From positions 978,909 to 1,042,908 of the forward strand of contig JAUJOD010000001.1 in assembly GCA_030447865.1 (NCBI GenBank): 64,000 bases of DNA, given 5' to 3'. A program made the position numbers and the translations under genes. The stretch comes from Nocardioidaceae bacterium (lineage in GTDB: Bacteria > Actinomycetota > Actinomycetes > Propionibacteriales > Nocardioidaceae). A model generated the notes under the pieces. It saw only the letters and a list, made by a program, of their open reading frames with translations, did no database searches and was not told the DNA's origin. Below are positions 1 to 9,365 of the stretch, piece by piece. The first letter of the stretch is position 1. Every line of letters begins with the position of its first letter.

Positions 1-1
1 G

Positions 2-304
2 GGTCAGGAGACCGTCGCGCGCATCCACAACCTCGGTCGTCCGCCGCGGCGGCTGGTGCTGCTGCATCTCGACGGGTCGGTCGACACGCTGCCGGACTCA
101 GGTGCGGCTGTGGAGCTCGACGGCCGCTCGGTGGGGTTCGTCGGCTCGGCTGCCCGCCACTTCGAGCTCGGACCGGTCGCGCTGGCGCTGGTCAAGCGCA
201 ATGTCGACACCGACACCACCCTGCTGGCCGGGGGCGTAGCCGCCACCCAAGAGGTCCTCGTCGACCCCAATGTCGGACTCCACGTCCGCGCCCGGCTGGG
301 CTAG
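2..304 (+). CDS. ygfZ: YgfZ/GcvT-like folate-binding protein, C-terminal part
   Basis: The gene runs in from the left edge and ends at TAG 302-304, so only the last 100 residues are seen. The first residues read GQETVARI, which fits the conserved K-G-C-Y-x-G-Q-E signature of the YgfZ family after the KGC part. The rest is the beta-rich C-terminal barrel, with a short LVDPNVGLHVRARLG end. YgfZ proteins bind tetrahydrofolate and help maintain certain iron-sulfur enzymes. The call rests on one partial motif plus the expected position of that motif relative to the C-terminus. A glycine-cleavage T-protein paralogue is the alternative. It converges on cysN, with 9 bases between the two stops. Confidence 0.7.
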   Translation, partial: GQETVARIHNLGRPPRRLVLLHLDGSVDTLPDSGAAVELDGRSVGFVGSAARHFELGPVALALVKRNVDTDTTLLAGGVAATQEVLVDPNVGLHVRARLG

Positions 305-313
305 GCAGGCTCG

Positions 314-1594
314 TCAGTTGATCATGCCCGCGCCGACGGTGACGCCGGTGGCTTCGTCGATCAGGACGAACGATCCCGTCGTGCGGTTCTTCTCGTAGGG
401 GTCGCAGAGCAATGGCACGGTGGTGCGCAATTGCACCCTGCCGATCTCGTTGAGACCGAGCTCCTTGGTGTCGAGGTCTCGATGCAGGGAGTTCACGTCG
501 AGCCGGTACTGCACGTCCTTGATCAACGCCCGTGCGCTGCGGGTGGTGTGCTTGATCGCGAGCTTCTGCCGGGGCCGCAACGGTGCGGTTGCCATCCAGC
601 ACACCATCGCGTCGATGTCTTGGCTGGGCTGCGGCGCGTTCTGCGGGCGGCAGATCATGTCTCCGCGCGAGACGTCGACGTCGTCGTCGAGCCGCACTGT
701 CACCGACATCGGCGGGAACGCCTCGGTGAGCTCGGTCTGGAACATGTCGATGCCCGAGATCGTCGAGGTCATGCCCGACGGCAGCACGAGCACCTCGTCA
801 CCCGGCTTCAGTACGCCGCCAGCGACCCGGCCGGCGTACCCGCGGTAGTCGTGGAACTCGTCAGACTTCGGCCGTACGACGTACTGCACCGGGAACCGGG
901 TGTCGACGAGGTCACGGTCGGACGCCACGTGCACGTGCTCGAGGTGGTGCAGCAGCGATGGGCCCTCGTACCACGGTGTGTTGTCGGAGCGGGTCACGAC
1001 GTTGTCACCGTTCAGCGCCGAGATCGGGATGATCGTCAGGTCGGGAATCGTCAGCTTGGTGGCGAACGAAGTGAACTCTTCGTAGATCTGGTTGTACTTG
1101 TCGACGGAGTAGTCGACGAGATCCATCTTGTTGATACAGAGCACCAGGTGGGGGACCCGCAGCAGCGACAAGATCACCGCATGCCGCCGGGACTGCTCGG
1201 TGAGACCTTGCCGGGCGTCGACCAGCACCAGACCGAGGTCGGCGGTCGATGCGCCGGTGACCATGTTGCGGGTGTACTGCACATGGCCGGGCGTGTCGGC
1301 GATGATGAACTTGCGGGACGGCGTGGCGAAGTACCGGTAGGCGACGTCGATCGTGATGCCCTGCTCCCGCTCCGAACGCAGCCCGTCGGTGAGCAGCGCC
1401 AGGTCGGTGTAGTCGTAGCCGCGGGCGTTGGAGGTGGCCTCGACCGCCTCGAGCTGGTCCTCGAAGATCGCCTTGGAGTCGAGCAGCAGCCGCCCGATCA
1501 GTGTCGACTTGCCGTCGTCGACCGAACCGGCAGTGGCGAACCGGAGGAGATCCATCTGCGGCCGGCCGGGCGTGGACTCAGCGGACACCGTCAT
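314..1594 (-). CDS. cysN: Sulfate adenylyltransferase subunit 1 (GTPase)
   Basis: This 426-residue elongation-factor-like GTPase drives ATP sulfurylase, which makes adenosine 5'-phosphosulfate from sulfate with CysD. The G1 loop GSVDDGKST is at about residues 23-31, followed by DTPGHVQYTRN (G3) and NKMD (G4), then the two beta-barrel domains. The ATG at 1594 overlaps the cysD stop by one base (TGATG), which fixes the start and implies translational coupling. The open frame extends further upstream but only antisense to cysD. There is no C-terminal APS kinase fusion; that activity is on the separate cysC upstream in the same operon. Assignment is firm. Confidence 0.95.
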   Translation of the reverse strand: MTVSAESTPGRPQMDLLRFATAGSVDDGKSTLIGRLLLDSKAIFEDQLEAVEATSNARGYDYTDLALLTDGLRSEREQGITIDVAYRYFATPSRKFIIADTPGHVQYTRNMVTGASTADLGLVLVDARQGLTEQSRRHAVILSLLRVPHLVLCINKMDLVDYSVDKYNQIYEEFTSFATKLTIPDLTIIPISALNGDNVVTRSDNTPWYEGPSLLHHLEHVHVASDRDLVDTRFPVQYVVRPKSDEFHDYRGYAGRVAGGVLKPGDEVLVLPSGMTSTISGIDMFQTELTEAFPPMSVTVRLDDDVDVSRGDMICRPQNAPQPSQDIDAMVCWMATAPLRPRQKLAIKHTTRSARALIKDVQYRLDVNSLHRDLDTKELGLNEIGRVQLRTTVPLLCDPYEKNRTTGSFVLIDEATGVTVGAGMIN

Positions 1595-2505
1595 CAGAAG
1601 TAGCCCTCTCGCTTGCGGTCTTCCATGGCCGCCTCGCTGAAGCGGTCGTCGCCCCGGGTCGCCCCGCGCTCGGTCACGCGGGCAACGGCGATCTCGTCGA
1701 TGATGTCGGGGATGGTCGCGGCGTCGGACTCCACGCAACCGGTCAGGGTCAGGTCGCCGACGGTGCGGAACCGCACGGTGCGCTCCTGCACAGTCTCGCC
1801 GAGGCGCAGCGGGTTGAAGTCGCTCTCGGTGAGCAGCATGCCGTCACGCTCAAAGACCCTGCGCCGGTGCGCGAAGTAGATCTCCGGAAGCTCGATCCGC
1901 TCCTGGCCGAGGTAGTGCCAGATGTCGAGCTCGGTCCAGTTCGAGAGCGGGAAGATGCGCATGTGCTCACCGGCGTGGATGCGCCCGTTGTACAGCGACC
2001 ACAGCTCTGGTCGCTGGTTCTTCGGGTCCCACTGGCCGAACTCGTCTCGGTGGGAGTAGACGCGCTCCTTCGCCCGCGCCTTCTCCTCGTCACGGCGTCC
2101 GCCGCCGAAAAGGGCGGTGAACCCTTCCTCCTCGATCGCATTGAGCAAGGTGCCGGTCTGGAGCCGGTTGCGGCTGGTCTTCCCGTCATCGACCACGACG
2201 CCGTTGGCCATGGCTTCCTCGACCGAGGCGACGACGAGCCGGACGCCAAGCCTGTTCACCCAGCGGTCACGGCACGCGAGCACCTCGGGGAAGTCGTAGC
2301 CCGTGTCGATCTGCAGCACAGGAAAGGGGATCTTCGCCGGGAAGAACGCCTTCTCCGCAAGCCGAAGCATCACGATCGAGTCCTTGCCGCCGGAGAACAT
2401 CAGCGCCGGTTTCTCGAACTCCGCTGCCACCTCACGGAAGACGTGGATCGACTCCGCTTCCAGCTCATCGAGCTGGCTGAGGCGGTAGTCGGCGTGGACT
2501 GTCAT
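1594..2505 (-). CDS. cysD: Sulfate adenylyltransferase subunit 2
   Basis: This is the 303-residue catalytic subunit of bacterial ATP sulfurylase. The PP-loop SGGKDS is at about residues 39-44 and is followed by QIDTGYDFPEV, typical of the adenylyltransferase PAPS-reductase-like fold. The middle shows the conserved run around NGRIHAGEHMRIFPLSNW and the end has the family KREGYF tail. It works in the cytoplasm with CysN. It lies 40 bases downstream of the TauE/SafE gene and one base overlapped with cysN, so the three are probably one transcript. Confidence 0.96.
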   Translation of the reverse strand: MTVHADYRLSQLDELEAESIHVFREVAAEFEKPALMFSGGKDSIVMLRLAEKAFFPAKIPFPVLQIDTGYDFPEVLACRDRWVNRLGVRLVVASVEEAMANGVVVDDGKTSRNRLQTGTLLNAIEEEGFTALFGGGRRDEEKARAKERVYSHRDEFGQWDPKNQRPELWSLYNGRIHAGEHMRIFPLSNWTELDIWHYLGQERIELPEIYFAHRRRVFERDGMLLTESDFNPLRLGETVQERTVRFRTVGDLTLTGCVESDAATIPDIIDEIAVARVTERGATRGDDRFSEAAMEDRKREGYF

Positions 2506-2545
2506 GGATCAAGAACTCCCTCGGGCGGCAACTGTCGCGCTCATC

Positions 2546-3577
2546 CTAATGGTCGGCCGGCCGCCGGCCAGCCGCCACGGGCTCCTCGATCTGGGAAACG
2601 GTGGGCGTTCCGAACATCGGTAGGCCGCGTGTTCGGCGCACGATCCCCCACAACACCGGCACCAGCACGAGCAACGCGAGGCCGATAAAGCCAATCAGCA
2701 CCGGGTGGGTGTCGTCTTCCCCAGCGCCGAGTGGCGCCCACCCCGCCTTGTCGAGCAGTGCGATTCCCGACACGATCAGCACGATGACGATGCCGCGCCG
2801 GATCACCGAGGCCGGCACCCGGGGGGCGATCTTCGCACCGAGGATCGTGCCAGGGACCGAGCCGATGACGAGCGGGATGAGGATCCCCCAATCGAGCCCG
2901 TGGGCGATGATGTTGGAGATAGCGGCCGCCAGCACGAGCGGCACTGCCTGCACCAGGTCGGTCCCGACAAGCTTCACCGCCGACAGCGTCGGATAAAGCA
3001 TCAGCAAGGCGATCATGATCACCGAGCCCGACCCCACCGACGTAATGCCGACCAGCAGACCGCCGAGCGCGCCAACCAACACCGTCGGCACCGGCCGGAT
3101 GACCGGATCGCTCTCACCCGGGTTGCGGCCGGAGGTGACTCTGCGCAGCTGGATGTACAAGCGCAAGGCGTACGTCGCCGCGGCGAACAGCAGCGCGAAA
3201 CCGATACAGAGCTTGAGGAACGCATCAAGGTCGGCGCCCGGCGCCAGCCACGTCGCCAGGTGGGGGCCGAGGAATGCCATCGGCACCGACCCCACCATCA
3301 GCCAGCCCGCCAACCGCAAGTTCGGCGAACCTTCACGCCAGTGCACCGCGGCGCCGCCGGTCTTGTAGACAGCGGCGGCGGTGAGGTCGGCTGTCACGAC
3401 GGTCGGGGCGTCACCGACGCCGAGGAAGATCAGAGCCGGCGTCATCAATGCGCCGCCGCCCATGCCGGTGATCCCCACCACGATGCCGACGAGGAACCCT
3501 GCGATCGCTGTCTTGACCCCAAGCCCGGTGATCTCGAATCCGCCGGCTGCCAGCAGCAGCTGCGCAGTGTCAAGCAT
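2546..3577 (-). CDS. TauE/SafE-family anion exporter/permease
   Basis: This is a 343-residue polytopic membrane protein of the sulfite exporter TauE/SafE family. It shows the paired glycine-rich repeats (GFLVGIVVGITGMGGGAL near the N-terminus and GGLLVGITSVGSGSVI in the second half) that mark the two inverted halves, with about eight to nine hydrophobic segments. The ATG at 3577 has GGAGGA five or so bases upstream; an ATG 21 bases earlier lacks this. It sits between cysC and cysD, so it probably moves sulfate, sulfite or a related sulfur anion for the assimilation pathway. The substrate is an inference from context. The C-terminus has a hydrophobic helix and a basic tail. Confidence 0.85.
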   Translation of the reverse strand: MLDTAQLLLAAGGFEITGLGVKTAIAGFLVGIVVGITGMGGGALMTPALIFLGVGDAPTVVTADLTAAAVYKTGGAAVHWREGSPNLRLAGWLMVGSVPMAFLGPHLATWLAPGADLDAFLKLCIGFALLFAAATYALRLYIQLRRVTSGRNPGESDPVIRPVPTVLVGALGGLLVGITSVGSGSVIMIALLMLYPTLSAVKLVGTDLVQAVPLVLAAAISNIIAHGLDWGILIPLVIGSVPGTILGAKIAPRVPASVIRRGIVIVLIVSGIALLDKAGWAPLGAGEDDTHPVLIGFIGLALLVLVPVLWGIVRRTRGLPMFGTPTVSQIEEPVAAGRRPADH

Positions 3578-3609
3578 GGGTCCTCCGCACGTCGTCAAGT
3601 GATGCAGCG

Positions 3610-4914
3610 TCAGGAGTGCAGCCAGCCCTCTGCGGCCAGTGCGTCGAGCAACTCAGCCAGGCATTCTGCTATATCTCTATCGGTTGTGTCGACTTTCACC
3701 GCATCAGTCGGCGGTTCGTACGGCGACGAGATGCCGGTGAAGTCCACGATCTCCCCGGCCCGCGCCCGGGCATAAAGACCCTTGCGGTCGCGCCGCTCAC
3801 ACTCCTCCAGCGGTGTGGCGACGTGGACAAGCACGAACCCACCACCGGCTCGCTCGACCATGCGGCGTACCTGTTGCCGGGTGGAGTCGAACGGCGCGAT
3901 AGGTGAGCAGATCGCGACACCGCCGTGGCGGGCGATCTCTGCTGCAACGAAGCCGATGCGGAGGATGTTGGTCTCGCGGTCCTCCCGGCTGAAGCCGAGC
4001 CCCTTCGAGAGGTGGTGCCGGACGACATCGCCGTCCAGCGAGGTGACCGTGCGCTCGCCGTGCTCGAGGATGGTGTCGATGAGCGCGCGGGCAAGGGTGG
4101 ACTTGCCTGAGCCCGACAGTCCGGTGAAGAAGATCACCACGCCCTGCTCGCTGCGTGGCGGTCGGTCGCGGGCGACGATGGCGTCGATCGCCGCGGGAAG
4201 CGGCCCGGACAGGTCGCCCGCCTCGAGGTGGAGCGTGGTGTCGGCGTAGGCGCGTGCGACGGAATCCAGCAGCCACTGGTTGGGCGACGGGCCACCATCG
4301 ACGCCCACATCCCCGTGGTCAGCGACCGAGACGGCGACAACCTGCGCCCCTGGCTCGATGAGTGCGGCCGCCGCCAGAGCGGTCCGGACCAGCGCTGGAC
4401 CCGACACACCCCTCGGCATGCCGTCCCCGACGCAGACCAGCAGCACCGGGGTCAGCGCCCGAGCCTCGGCTTCGGTGGCGACTGCCTCGACGGCGCGTGA
4501 ACTGAGCGGCGCGGTGACGGGTACGGCGAGCAGCGTGTGTGGCGGATGAACCTGGTGTACGTCGGCCGGCGAGCGATGCAGACGGCGGAACGGCCCGAAC
4601 TCGTTGTGCGCAAGCCGCTCAACGGGCCCCACCAGCCCAGTCCGGCCGCTGCCGGCGTCCCACCTGCCGGTGACTGCCAGGCGCGCTAGCGGCGCGCCCT
4701 CGGGATCGACGAGGTCGAGCCGGCCGACCGCCGTGGCCACCTCGGCGGTCTCCTCGGTGACCACCAGCGTGATGGGTGCGCCATCCGGAGCGGACGCGGG
4801 GTCGACGAACCCGTCGAGGGGCGGTGCGAAGCAGCCCTTGAGGAGCAGGTCGAGGTCGTCGAACTCGCGGGCGGTCGGGGTCCACTGGGGCACCGGGACC
4901 TGGCCGTCAGACAC
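3610..4914 (-). CDS. cysC: Adenylyl-sulfate kinase with degenerate ATP-sulfurylase-like N-terminal domain
   Basis: The last 190 residues or so are APS kinase, which phosphorylates APS to PAPS. They contain the P-loop GLSGSGKS, LDGDVVRHHLSKGLGFSREDRETN, the CSPIAPFDSTR segment and DFTGISSPYEPP. The first 230 residues resemble the N-terminal part of ATP sulfurylase (LLLKGCFAPPLDGF near residue 24) but I see no HxxH-type nucleotide motif, so this part looks catalytically inactive and perhaps regulatory. At 434 residues it is twice the length of a stand-alone kinase. The start is GTG with a weak ribosome site. It is the first gene of the leftward operon cysC-tauE-cysD-cysN, with a 32-base gap to the next gene. 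Confidence 0.9.
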   Translation of the reverse strand: MSDGQVPVPQWTPTAREFDDLDLLLKGCFAPPLDGFVDPASAPDGAPITLVVTEETAEVATAVGRLDLVDPEGAPLARLAVTGRWDAGSGRTGLVGPVERLAHNEFGPFRRLHRSPADVHQVHPPHTLLAVPVTAPLSSRAVEAVATEAEARALTPVLLVCVGDGMPRGVSGPALVRTALAAAALIEPGAQVVAVSVADHGDVGVDGGPSPNQWLLDSVARAYADTTLHLEAGDLSGPLPAAIDAIVARDRPPRSEQGVVIFFTGLSGSGKSTLARALIDTILEHGERTVTSLDGDVVRHHLSKGLGFSREDRETNILRIGFVAAEIARHGGVAICSPIAPFDSTRQQVRRMVERAGGGFVLVHVATPLEECERRDRKGLYARARAGEIVDFTGISSPYEPPTDAVKVDTTDRDIAECLAELLDALAAEGWLHS

Positions 4915-5023
4915 GAGGCGATTGTGCCACCCCCGCGTTCGCGCAGCCGCTTACAACCGGGTCGAGCCGCCATATTCTCACGGGCAGCCGCCGCGTCATT
5001 CCCGCTGAAGTACGCTCCGAGTC

Positions 5024-5986
5024 GTGGACGGTGCCGAGATCCTTGTCGACATCGTCCGCTCGCGATTCGTCGAGGGCCGTCACCGCGGGTCGGTAGTCGC
5101 GCTCGCTGCGGACGGATCCGTCGACTGGGCGCTGGGCGATGTGGACTCCCAGATCTACCCGCGGTCGTGCAACAAGCCGATGCAGGCCGTCGGGATGCTG
5201 CGGCTCGGTCTGTCGCTCGACGGTGAGTTGCTCGCGCTGGCCGCGGCCAGCCATTCAGGTGAGCCGTTCCACATTGCGGGGGTACGCCGCATCCTCGCCG
5301 AGGTCGGTCTCGATGAGACGGCCCTGCAGACACCGCCTGACTTCCCCCTGGACGAGGGGGCCAAGGCGGCATTTCTGCGAGCCGGGGCTGAAAAGTCGCG
5401 CATCGCGATGAACTGCTCAGGTAAGCACGCAGCCATGCTGGCGACCGCCGCCGTCAACGGTTGGCCGATCGAGACCTATCCCGATGCCGACCACCCACTG
5501 CAGCGGGTTATCACGACGACGTTCGCCGAGCTCACCGGAGAGGTCGTCAACTCCGTCGGGGTGGACGGCTGTGGAGCACCGCTGCTCTCCACCTCGCTCA
5601 CCGGCTTGGCACGGGCGTTCCGCAACCTCGTGACCGGGGGCGCCGGTAGCCCGGAGCGACGAGTCACCGACGCATTCGTCGGCTACCCCGAGTACGCATC
5701 GGGCACCAACCGAGACGAGGCTGCGCTGCTGCGGGCCATCCCCGGCGCGATCGCCAAGGGCGGCGCCGAGGCGTCGTACGCCCTGGCCTTGCCCGACGGG
5801 CGAGCGGTTGCGCTGAAGATCGACGACGGGCATTCCCGGGCGCGGCCTGTCGTGATGGCGGCGGCGCTACGCCGGATGGGCGTCGACCGCGAGCCTGGTG
5901 TGGACGCCGACGCGCTGAACGCCACCGGGATCGTGCCCGTGTACGGCGGCGGGGAGCCCGTCGGGGAACTGCGCCCAACCTTCTGA
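5024..5986 (+). CDS. Asparaginase (Asparaginase_II family)
   Basis: This 320-residue protein matches the bacterial/plant-type family also called thermolabile L-asparaginase, not the E. coli AnsA/B fold. Visible family features are the SxNKPMQAV segment (PRSCNKPMQAVGML, residues 47-60), ASHSGEPFH, MNCSGKHAAML, and VDGCGAPLLSTSL. It hydrolyses asparagine to aspartate and ammonia in the cytoplasm, as there is no signal peptide. Start GTG 5024 was chosen because the homologous N-terminus begins just upstream of VRSRFVEGRHRGSV. It diverges from cysC across 109 bases that must hold both promoters. Confidence 0.9.
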   Translation: MDGAEILVDIVRSRFVEGRHRGSVVALAADGSVDWALGDVDSQIYPRSCNKPMQAVGMLRLGLSLDGELLALAAASHSGEPFHIAGVRRILAEVGLDETALQTPPDFPLDEGAKAAFLRAGAEKSRIAMNCSGKHAAMLATAAVNGWPIETYPDADHPLQRVITTTFAELTGEVVNSVGVDGCGAPLLSTSLTGLARAFRNLVTGGAGSPERRVTDAFVGYPEYASGTNRDEAALLRAIPGAIAKGGAEASYALALPDGRAVALKIDDGHSRARPVVMAAALRRMGVDREPGVDADALNATGIVPVYGGGEPVGELRPTF

Positions 5987-6046
5987 GCTTGCCACGCTTC
6001 TGCGCTGTCGGGCCGAACCCCTGCTGGAGCCGGTTACCCTTGCCGG

Positions 6047-6355
6047 GTGACCACTGCAGCCATCAACCCAGTGGTGGCGCTGACGATCGAGAGCTGGGTG
6101 GCGCTCGGGATCTGGCTGCTGCTGCTTGCCGTGAAGGTGTTCGCCACCTTTGACGCGCTGATTCGCAAGGACGCGTTGTTCGTCGCTGCCGACAAGCAGA
6201 ACAAGGCGTTCTGGCTGCTGCTGCTTGTGGTGTTCCTGGCTCTGCACTATTTTCTCCACGACCCGCGACACATCCTGAACCTGATCGGGACCGTCGCTGC
6301 GTTCGTCTACCTCGCCGACGTCCGCCCGTTGCTGCGCTCCATGCACTCCCGCTGA
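6047..6355 (+). CDS. DUF2516 family membrane protein
   Basis: This is a 102-residue protein with three hydrophobic segments (about residues 13-35, 50-64 and 70-90), matching the actinobacterial DUF2516 family. The central KADALFVAADKQNK-like loop and the closing YLADVRPLLR are typical. The function is unknown; it is an inner membrane protein. It starts with GTG at 6047. The next gene starts 8 bases after its stop, so the two are likely cotranscribed. Confidence 0.8.
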   Translation: MTTAAINPVVALTIESWVALGIWLLLLAVKVFATFDALIRKDALFVAADKQNKAFWLLLLVVFLALHYFLHDPRHILNLIGTVAAFVYLADVRPLLRSMHSR

Positions 6356-6363
6356 CCAGTTCG

Positions 6364-6894
6364 GTGGTCGAGCCAGTCGAAACCCCGCCGAAGATCACCG
6401 TCGTCCGGGGTGACATCACCACGCAGGAGGTCGACGCCATCGTCAACGCCGCCAACTCCCGGATGCGCGGGGGCGGAGGCGTCGACGGGGCGATCCACCG
6501 CGCGGGTGGTCCGGAGGTGTTGGCCGACTGCGTGCAGAGGTTCCCGTCCGGGCTCCCAACCGGCCAGGCCGGCTGGACGACCGCCGGCCGGTTGCCCGCC
6601 CGCTGGGTGATCCATGTCGTCGGCCCGGTCTTCACTGGTGACACCGACGCGAGACGGCCGCTGCTGACCGCCTGCTACACCAACGCTCTCCGTGTCGCCG
6701 ACGAGCTCGGCGCGCGCTCCGTGGCGTTCCCGCTGGTCTCGGCGGGTGTCTACGGCTGGCCCATCGACGACGCCGCCCGCGCCGCGATCGAAGCACTTCG
6801 GTCCACCCCGACCAGCGTCCGCGAGGCGCGGATGGTGGCGTTCAATACCGCGGCGTACGCCGCGCTCGAGCACGCAGCGACGGTGCGCGGCTGA
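6364..6894 (+). CDS. Macro-domain ADP-ribose/O-acetyl-ADP-ribose hydrolase
   Basis: This is a single macro domain of 176 residues. It has the ADP-ribose binding pattern VNAANSRMRGGGGVDGAIHRAGG near residues 27-50 and the second loop PLVSAGVYGWP near residue 122. MacroD-type enzymes remove ADP-ribose from acidic residues or hydrolyse O-acetyl-ADP-ribose. The Asn, the glycine run and the Asp of VDGAIH are all present, so activity is expected. It starts with GTG 8 bases after the DUF2516 gene. No ADP-ribosyltransferase is visible nearby. Confidence 0.9.
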   Translation: MVEPVETPPKITVVRGDITTQEVDAIVNAANSRMRGGGGVDGAIHRAGGPEVLADCVQRFPSGLPTGQAGWTTAGRLPARWVIHVVGPVFTGDTDARRPLLTACYTNALRVADELGARSVAFPLVSAGVYGWPIDDAARAAIEALRSTPTSVREARMVAFNTAAYAALEHAATVRG

Positions 6895-6930
6895 GAGCGG
6901 GCTACCGCCGTTCCTGGTGGCTGAGGACGG

Positions 6931-8829
6931 TTAACGCCGACGGGCGCGAGCAGTGGCCCGAGCGCGTTCGTTCTGGTCGAGGGTCACCTTGCGCAGCCGG
7001 ATGGCGTCGGGAGTCACCTCGACACACTCGTCCTCGCGGCAGAACTCCAGCGACTGCTCCAGTGACAGCCGGCGCGGCGGCACCAGCCGCTCAAGCTCCT
7101 CGGCCGTCGACGCACGCACGTTGGTCAGCTTCTTCTCCTTGGTGATGTTGACGTCCATGTCGTCGGCGCGGCTGTTCTCACCGACCAGCATCCCCTCGTA
7201 CACCTCCGTGCCGGGCTCGACGAAGAGGCTGCCGCGCTCCTGCAGGTTGAACATGGCGTACGACGTGGCGACGCCACTGCGGTCGGCCACCAAGGAACCA
7301 GAGGGACGAGTGCGCAGCTCGCCGAACCACGGCTCGTACCCCTCGAAGACGTGATGGGCGATGCCGGTGCCCCGGGTGTCGGTCATGAACTCCGTACGGA
7401 AGCCGATCAGACCACGCGCGGGCACCAAGAACTCCATCCGGACCCAGCCGGTGCCGTGGTTGACCATCTGCTCCATGCGGCCCTTGCGAACCGCCAGCAG
7501 CTGCGTCACCGTGCCGAGGTAGTCCTCCGGGCAGTCGATGGTCAGCCGCTCGACCGGCTCATGGAGCCGGCCGTCGATGTGCCTGGTGACGACCTGCGGC
7601 TTGCCGACTGTCAGCTCGTAGCCCTCCCGGCGCATCTGTTCGACCAGGATCGCCAACGCCAGCTCACCGCGACCCTGTACCTCCCACGCGTCTGGACGCT
7701 CCGTCGACAGCACCCGGATCGAGACGTTGCCCACCAGCTCGCGGTCGAGCCGGTCCTTCACGAGCCGAGCAGTGACCTTGGTGGCCTTCGCCCGGCCGGC
7801 GAGCGGCGACGTGTTGGTGCCGACCGTCATCGAGATCGCCGGCTCGTCGACAGTGATCAGCGGTAAGGCAACCGGATTCTCCGGGTCCGCCAGGGTCTCG
7901 CCGATGGTGATGTCGGGGATCCCGGCGACGGCGATGATGTCGCCCGGCCCGGCCGAGTCACCGGACACCCGCTCCAGCGCCTCGGTGACCAGCAGCTCGG
8001 TGACCTTGACGTTCTTGCGTGAGCCGTCCCGCTTCAACCAGGCGACGTTCTGCCCCTTGCGCAAGGTGCCTTCCCGCACCCGGCAGAGGGCGAGGCGGCC
8101 AAGGAACGGCGACGCGTCGAGGTTCGTGACGTGCGCCTGCAGTGGGGCGCCTTCGGTGTACGTCGGTGGGGGGACCGTCTCGATGATGATGCGGAAGAGC
8201 GCCTCCAGGTCATCCCCGTCGGGCATCTCCCCGTCTTTCGGCTGCTCAAGCGAGGCGCGCCCGGCCTTGGCGCAGGCGTAGACGACGGGGAAGTCCAACG
8301 CGTCCTGGGCAGCGTCGGAGTCAATGAGGTCGAGGAACAGCTCGTACGTCTCGTCGACCACCTCGGCGATGCGGGCGTCGGGCCGGTCGACCTTGTTGAC
8401 GACCAGGACGACAGGCAGCCGCTTCGCCAGCGCCTTGCGCAGCACGAACCGGGTCTGCGGCAGGGGTCCCTCTGAGGCGTCGACGAGGAGCACCACCGCG
8501 TCGACCATGGACAAGCCGCGTTCGACCTCGCCGCCGAAGTCGGCGTGGCCGGGCGTGTCGATGATGTTGATCGTGACCGGACCATCGGTGGCTGCCGGAC
8601 CGGCGTACCTCACCGCGGTGTTCTTGGCGAGGATCGTGATGCCCTTCTCGCGCTCCAGGTCACCGGAGTCCATCGCCCGCTCGTCGACGTGCTGGTGCGC
8701 ACCGAAGGCTCCGGACTGCCACAGCATCGCGTCGACAAGCGTGGTCTTGCCATGATCAACGTGCGCGACGATCGCGACATTGCGCAGGTCAGTCCGCGCG
8801 ACGGCGGTGGCGCGTGGTCGAGCGGGCAT
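6931..8829 (-). CDS. typA: Ribosome-associated GTPase TypA/BipA
   Basis: This is a 632-residue translational GTPase. The G1 motif [10 protein letters not shown] is near residue 21, then EREKGITI (switch I), [15 protein letters not shown] (G3) and [10 protein letters not shown] (G4). The elongation-factor-G-like domains II, III and V follow, ending in the TypA-specific C-terminal region ([18 protein letters not shown]). TypA acts in ribosome assembly and stress growth. The final residues form a basic tail ([11 protein letters not shown]). The start ATG at 8829 sits just upstream of the conserved [14 protein letters not shown] run. It diverges from the YCII gene. Confidence 0.96.
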   Translation of the reverse strand: MPARPRATAVARTDLRNVAIVAHVDHGKTTLVDAMLWQSGAFGAHQHVDERAMDSGDLEREKGITILAKNTAVRYAGPAATDGPVTINIIDTPGHADFGGEVERGLSMVDAVVLLVDASEGPLPQTRFVLRKALAKRLPVVLVVNKVDRPDARIAEVVDETYELFLDLIDSDAAQDALDFPVVYACAKAGRASLEQPKDGEMPDGDDLEALFRIIIETVPPPTYTEGAPLQAHVTNLDASPFLGRLALCRVREGTLRKGQNVAWLKRDGSRKNVKVTELLVTEALERVSGDSAGPGDIIAVAGIPDITIGETLADPENPVALPLITVDEPAISMTVGTNTSPLAGRAKATKVTARLVKDRLDRELVGNVSIRVLSTERPDAWEVQGRGELALAILVEQMRREGYELTVGKPQVVTRHIDGRLHEPVERLTIDCPEDYLGTVTQLLAVRKGRMEQMVNHGTGWVRMEFLVPARGLIGFRTEFMTDTRGTGIAHHVFEGYEPWFGELRTRPSGSLVADRSGVATSYAMFNLQERGSLFVEPGTEVYEGMLVGENSRADDMDVNITKEKKLTNVRASTAEELERLVPPRRLSLEQSLEFCREDECVEVTPDAIRLRKVTLDQNERARATARARRR

Positions 8830-8983
8830 GAGTAAGCGGCGTCCTGGTAGGGGAGAACAGAGGTCCAGCGGCGCCCGCAGAGGGCGCGCGAACAGTTCTC
8901 AGTCTATCCGTTCCGCGAGAATGTCGATTTCCGCCAGCGCCGTTCGTCAAGAGGGCAAGGCAACCACAACACAAGGAGGCACG

Positions 8984-9355
8984 ATGGCGCAGTACATGTT
9001 CCTGCTCTACGACGACGAGAGCTGGTACGACAACCTCACTCCGGAAAGCTGGGAGTTCGCGATGAAGCTCCACGGTGCGTTCACGGAGGCGGTCGAGGCC
9101 GCCGGGGCGCGCATCGTCGACGGCGCGGCGCTGCAGCGGTCATCAACAGCGACGACCGTGCGCCGGGACTGGAACGACATGAGCGCTGACCCAGTGATCA
9201 GCGACGGGCCGTTCGTCGAGACCAAGGAGGCGCTCGGCGGTTACTACGTGATAGAGGCACGCGACCTCGACCAGGCGATGGAGCTCGCCGCGCAGTGTCC
9301 CTCTGGCGTGACCGAGGTGCGCCCGGTACTCGACACCAGCCAGCCGCCGGTCTGA
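8984..9355 (+). CDS. YCII/DGPF-domain protein
   Basis: This is a 123-residue YCII-related (DGPF) protein; the motif SDGPFVETKEALGGYYVIEA near residues 73-92 is diagnostic. ATG 8984 is preceded by AAGGAGG with correct spacing, so the much longer open frame upstream is not used. The next gene, ten bases on, is an ECF42-like sigma factor. YCII proteins are the known genomic partners of that sigma group, so a shared operon and a regulatory or enzymatic link are likely. The biochemical role of the family is poorly defined. Confidence 0.88.
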   Translation: MAQYMFLLYDDESWYDNLTPESWEFAMKLHGAFTEAVEAAGARIVDGAALQRSSTATTVRRDWNDMSADPVISDGPFVETKEALGGYYVIEARDLDQAMELAAQCPSGVTEVRPVLDTSQPPV

Positions 9356-9365
9356 GGTCCTCCGC

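Noticed and set aside
431-2688. Long plus-strand frames opposite cysN and cysD
   Set aside because: High G/C makes long antisense frames; P-loop, PP-loop and the TGATG overlap fix the real strand.
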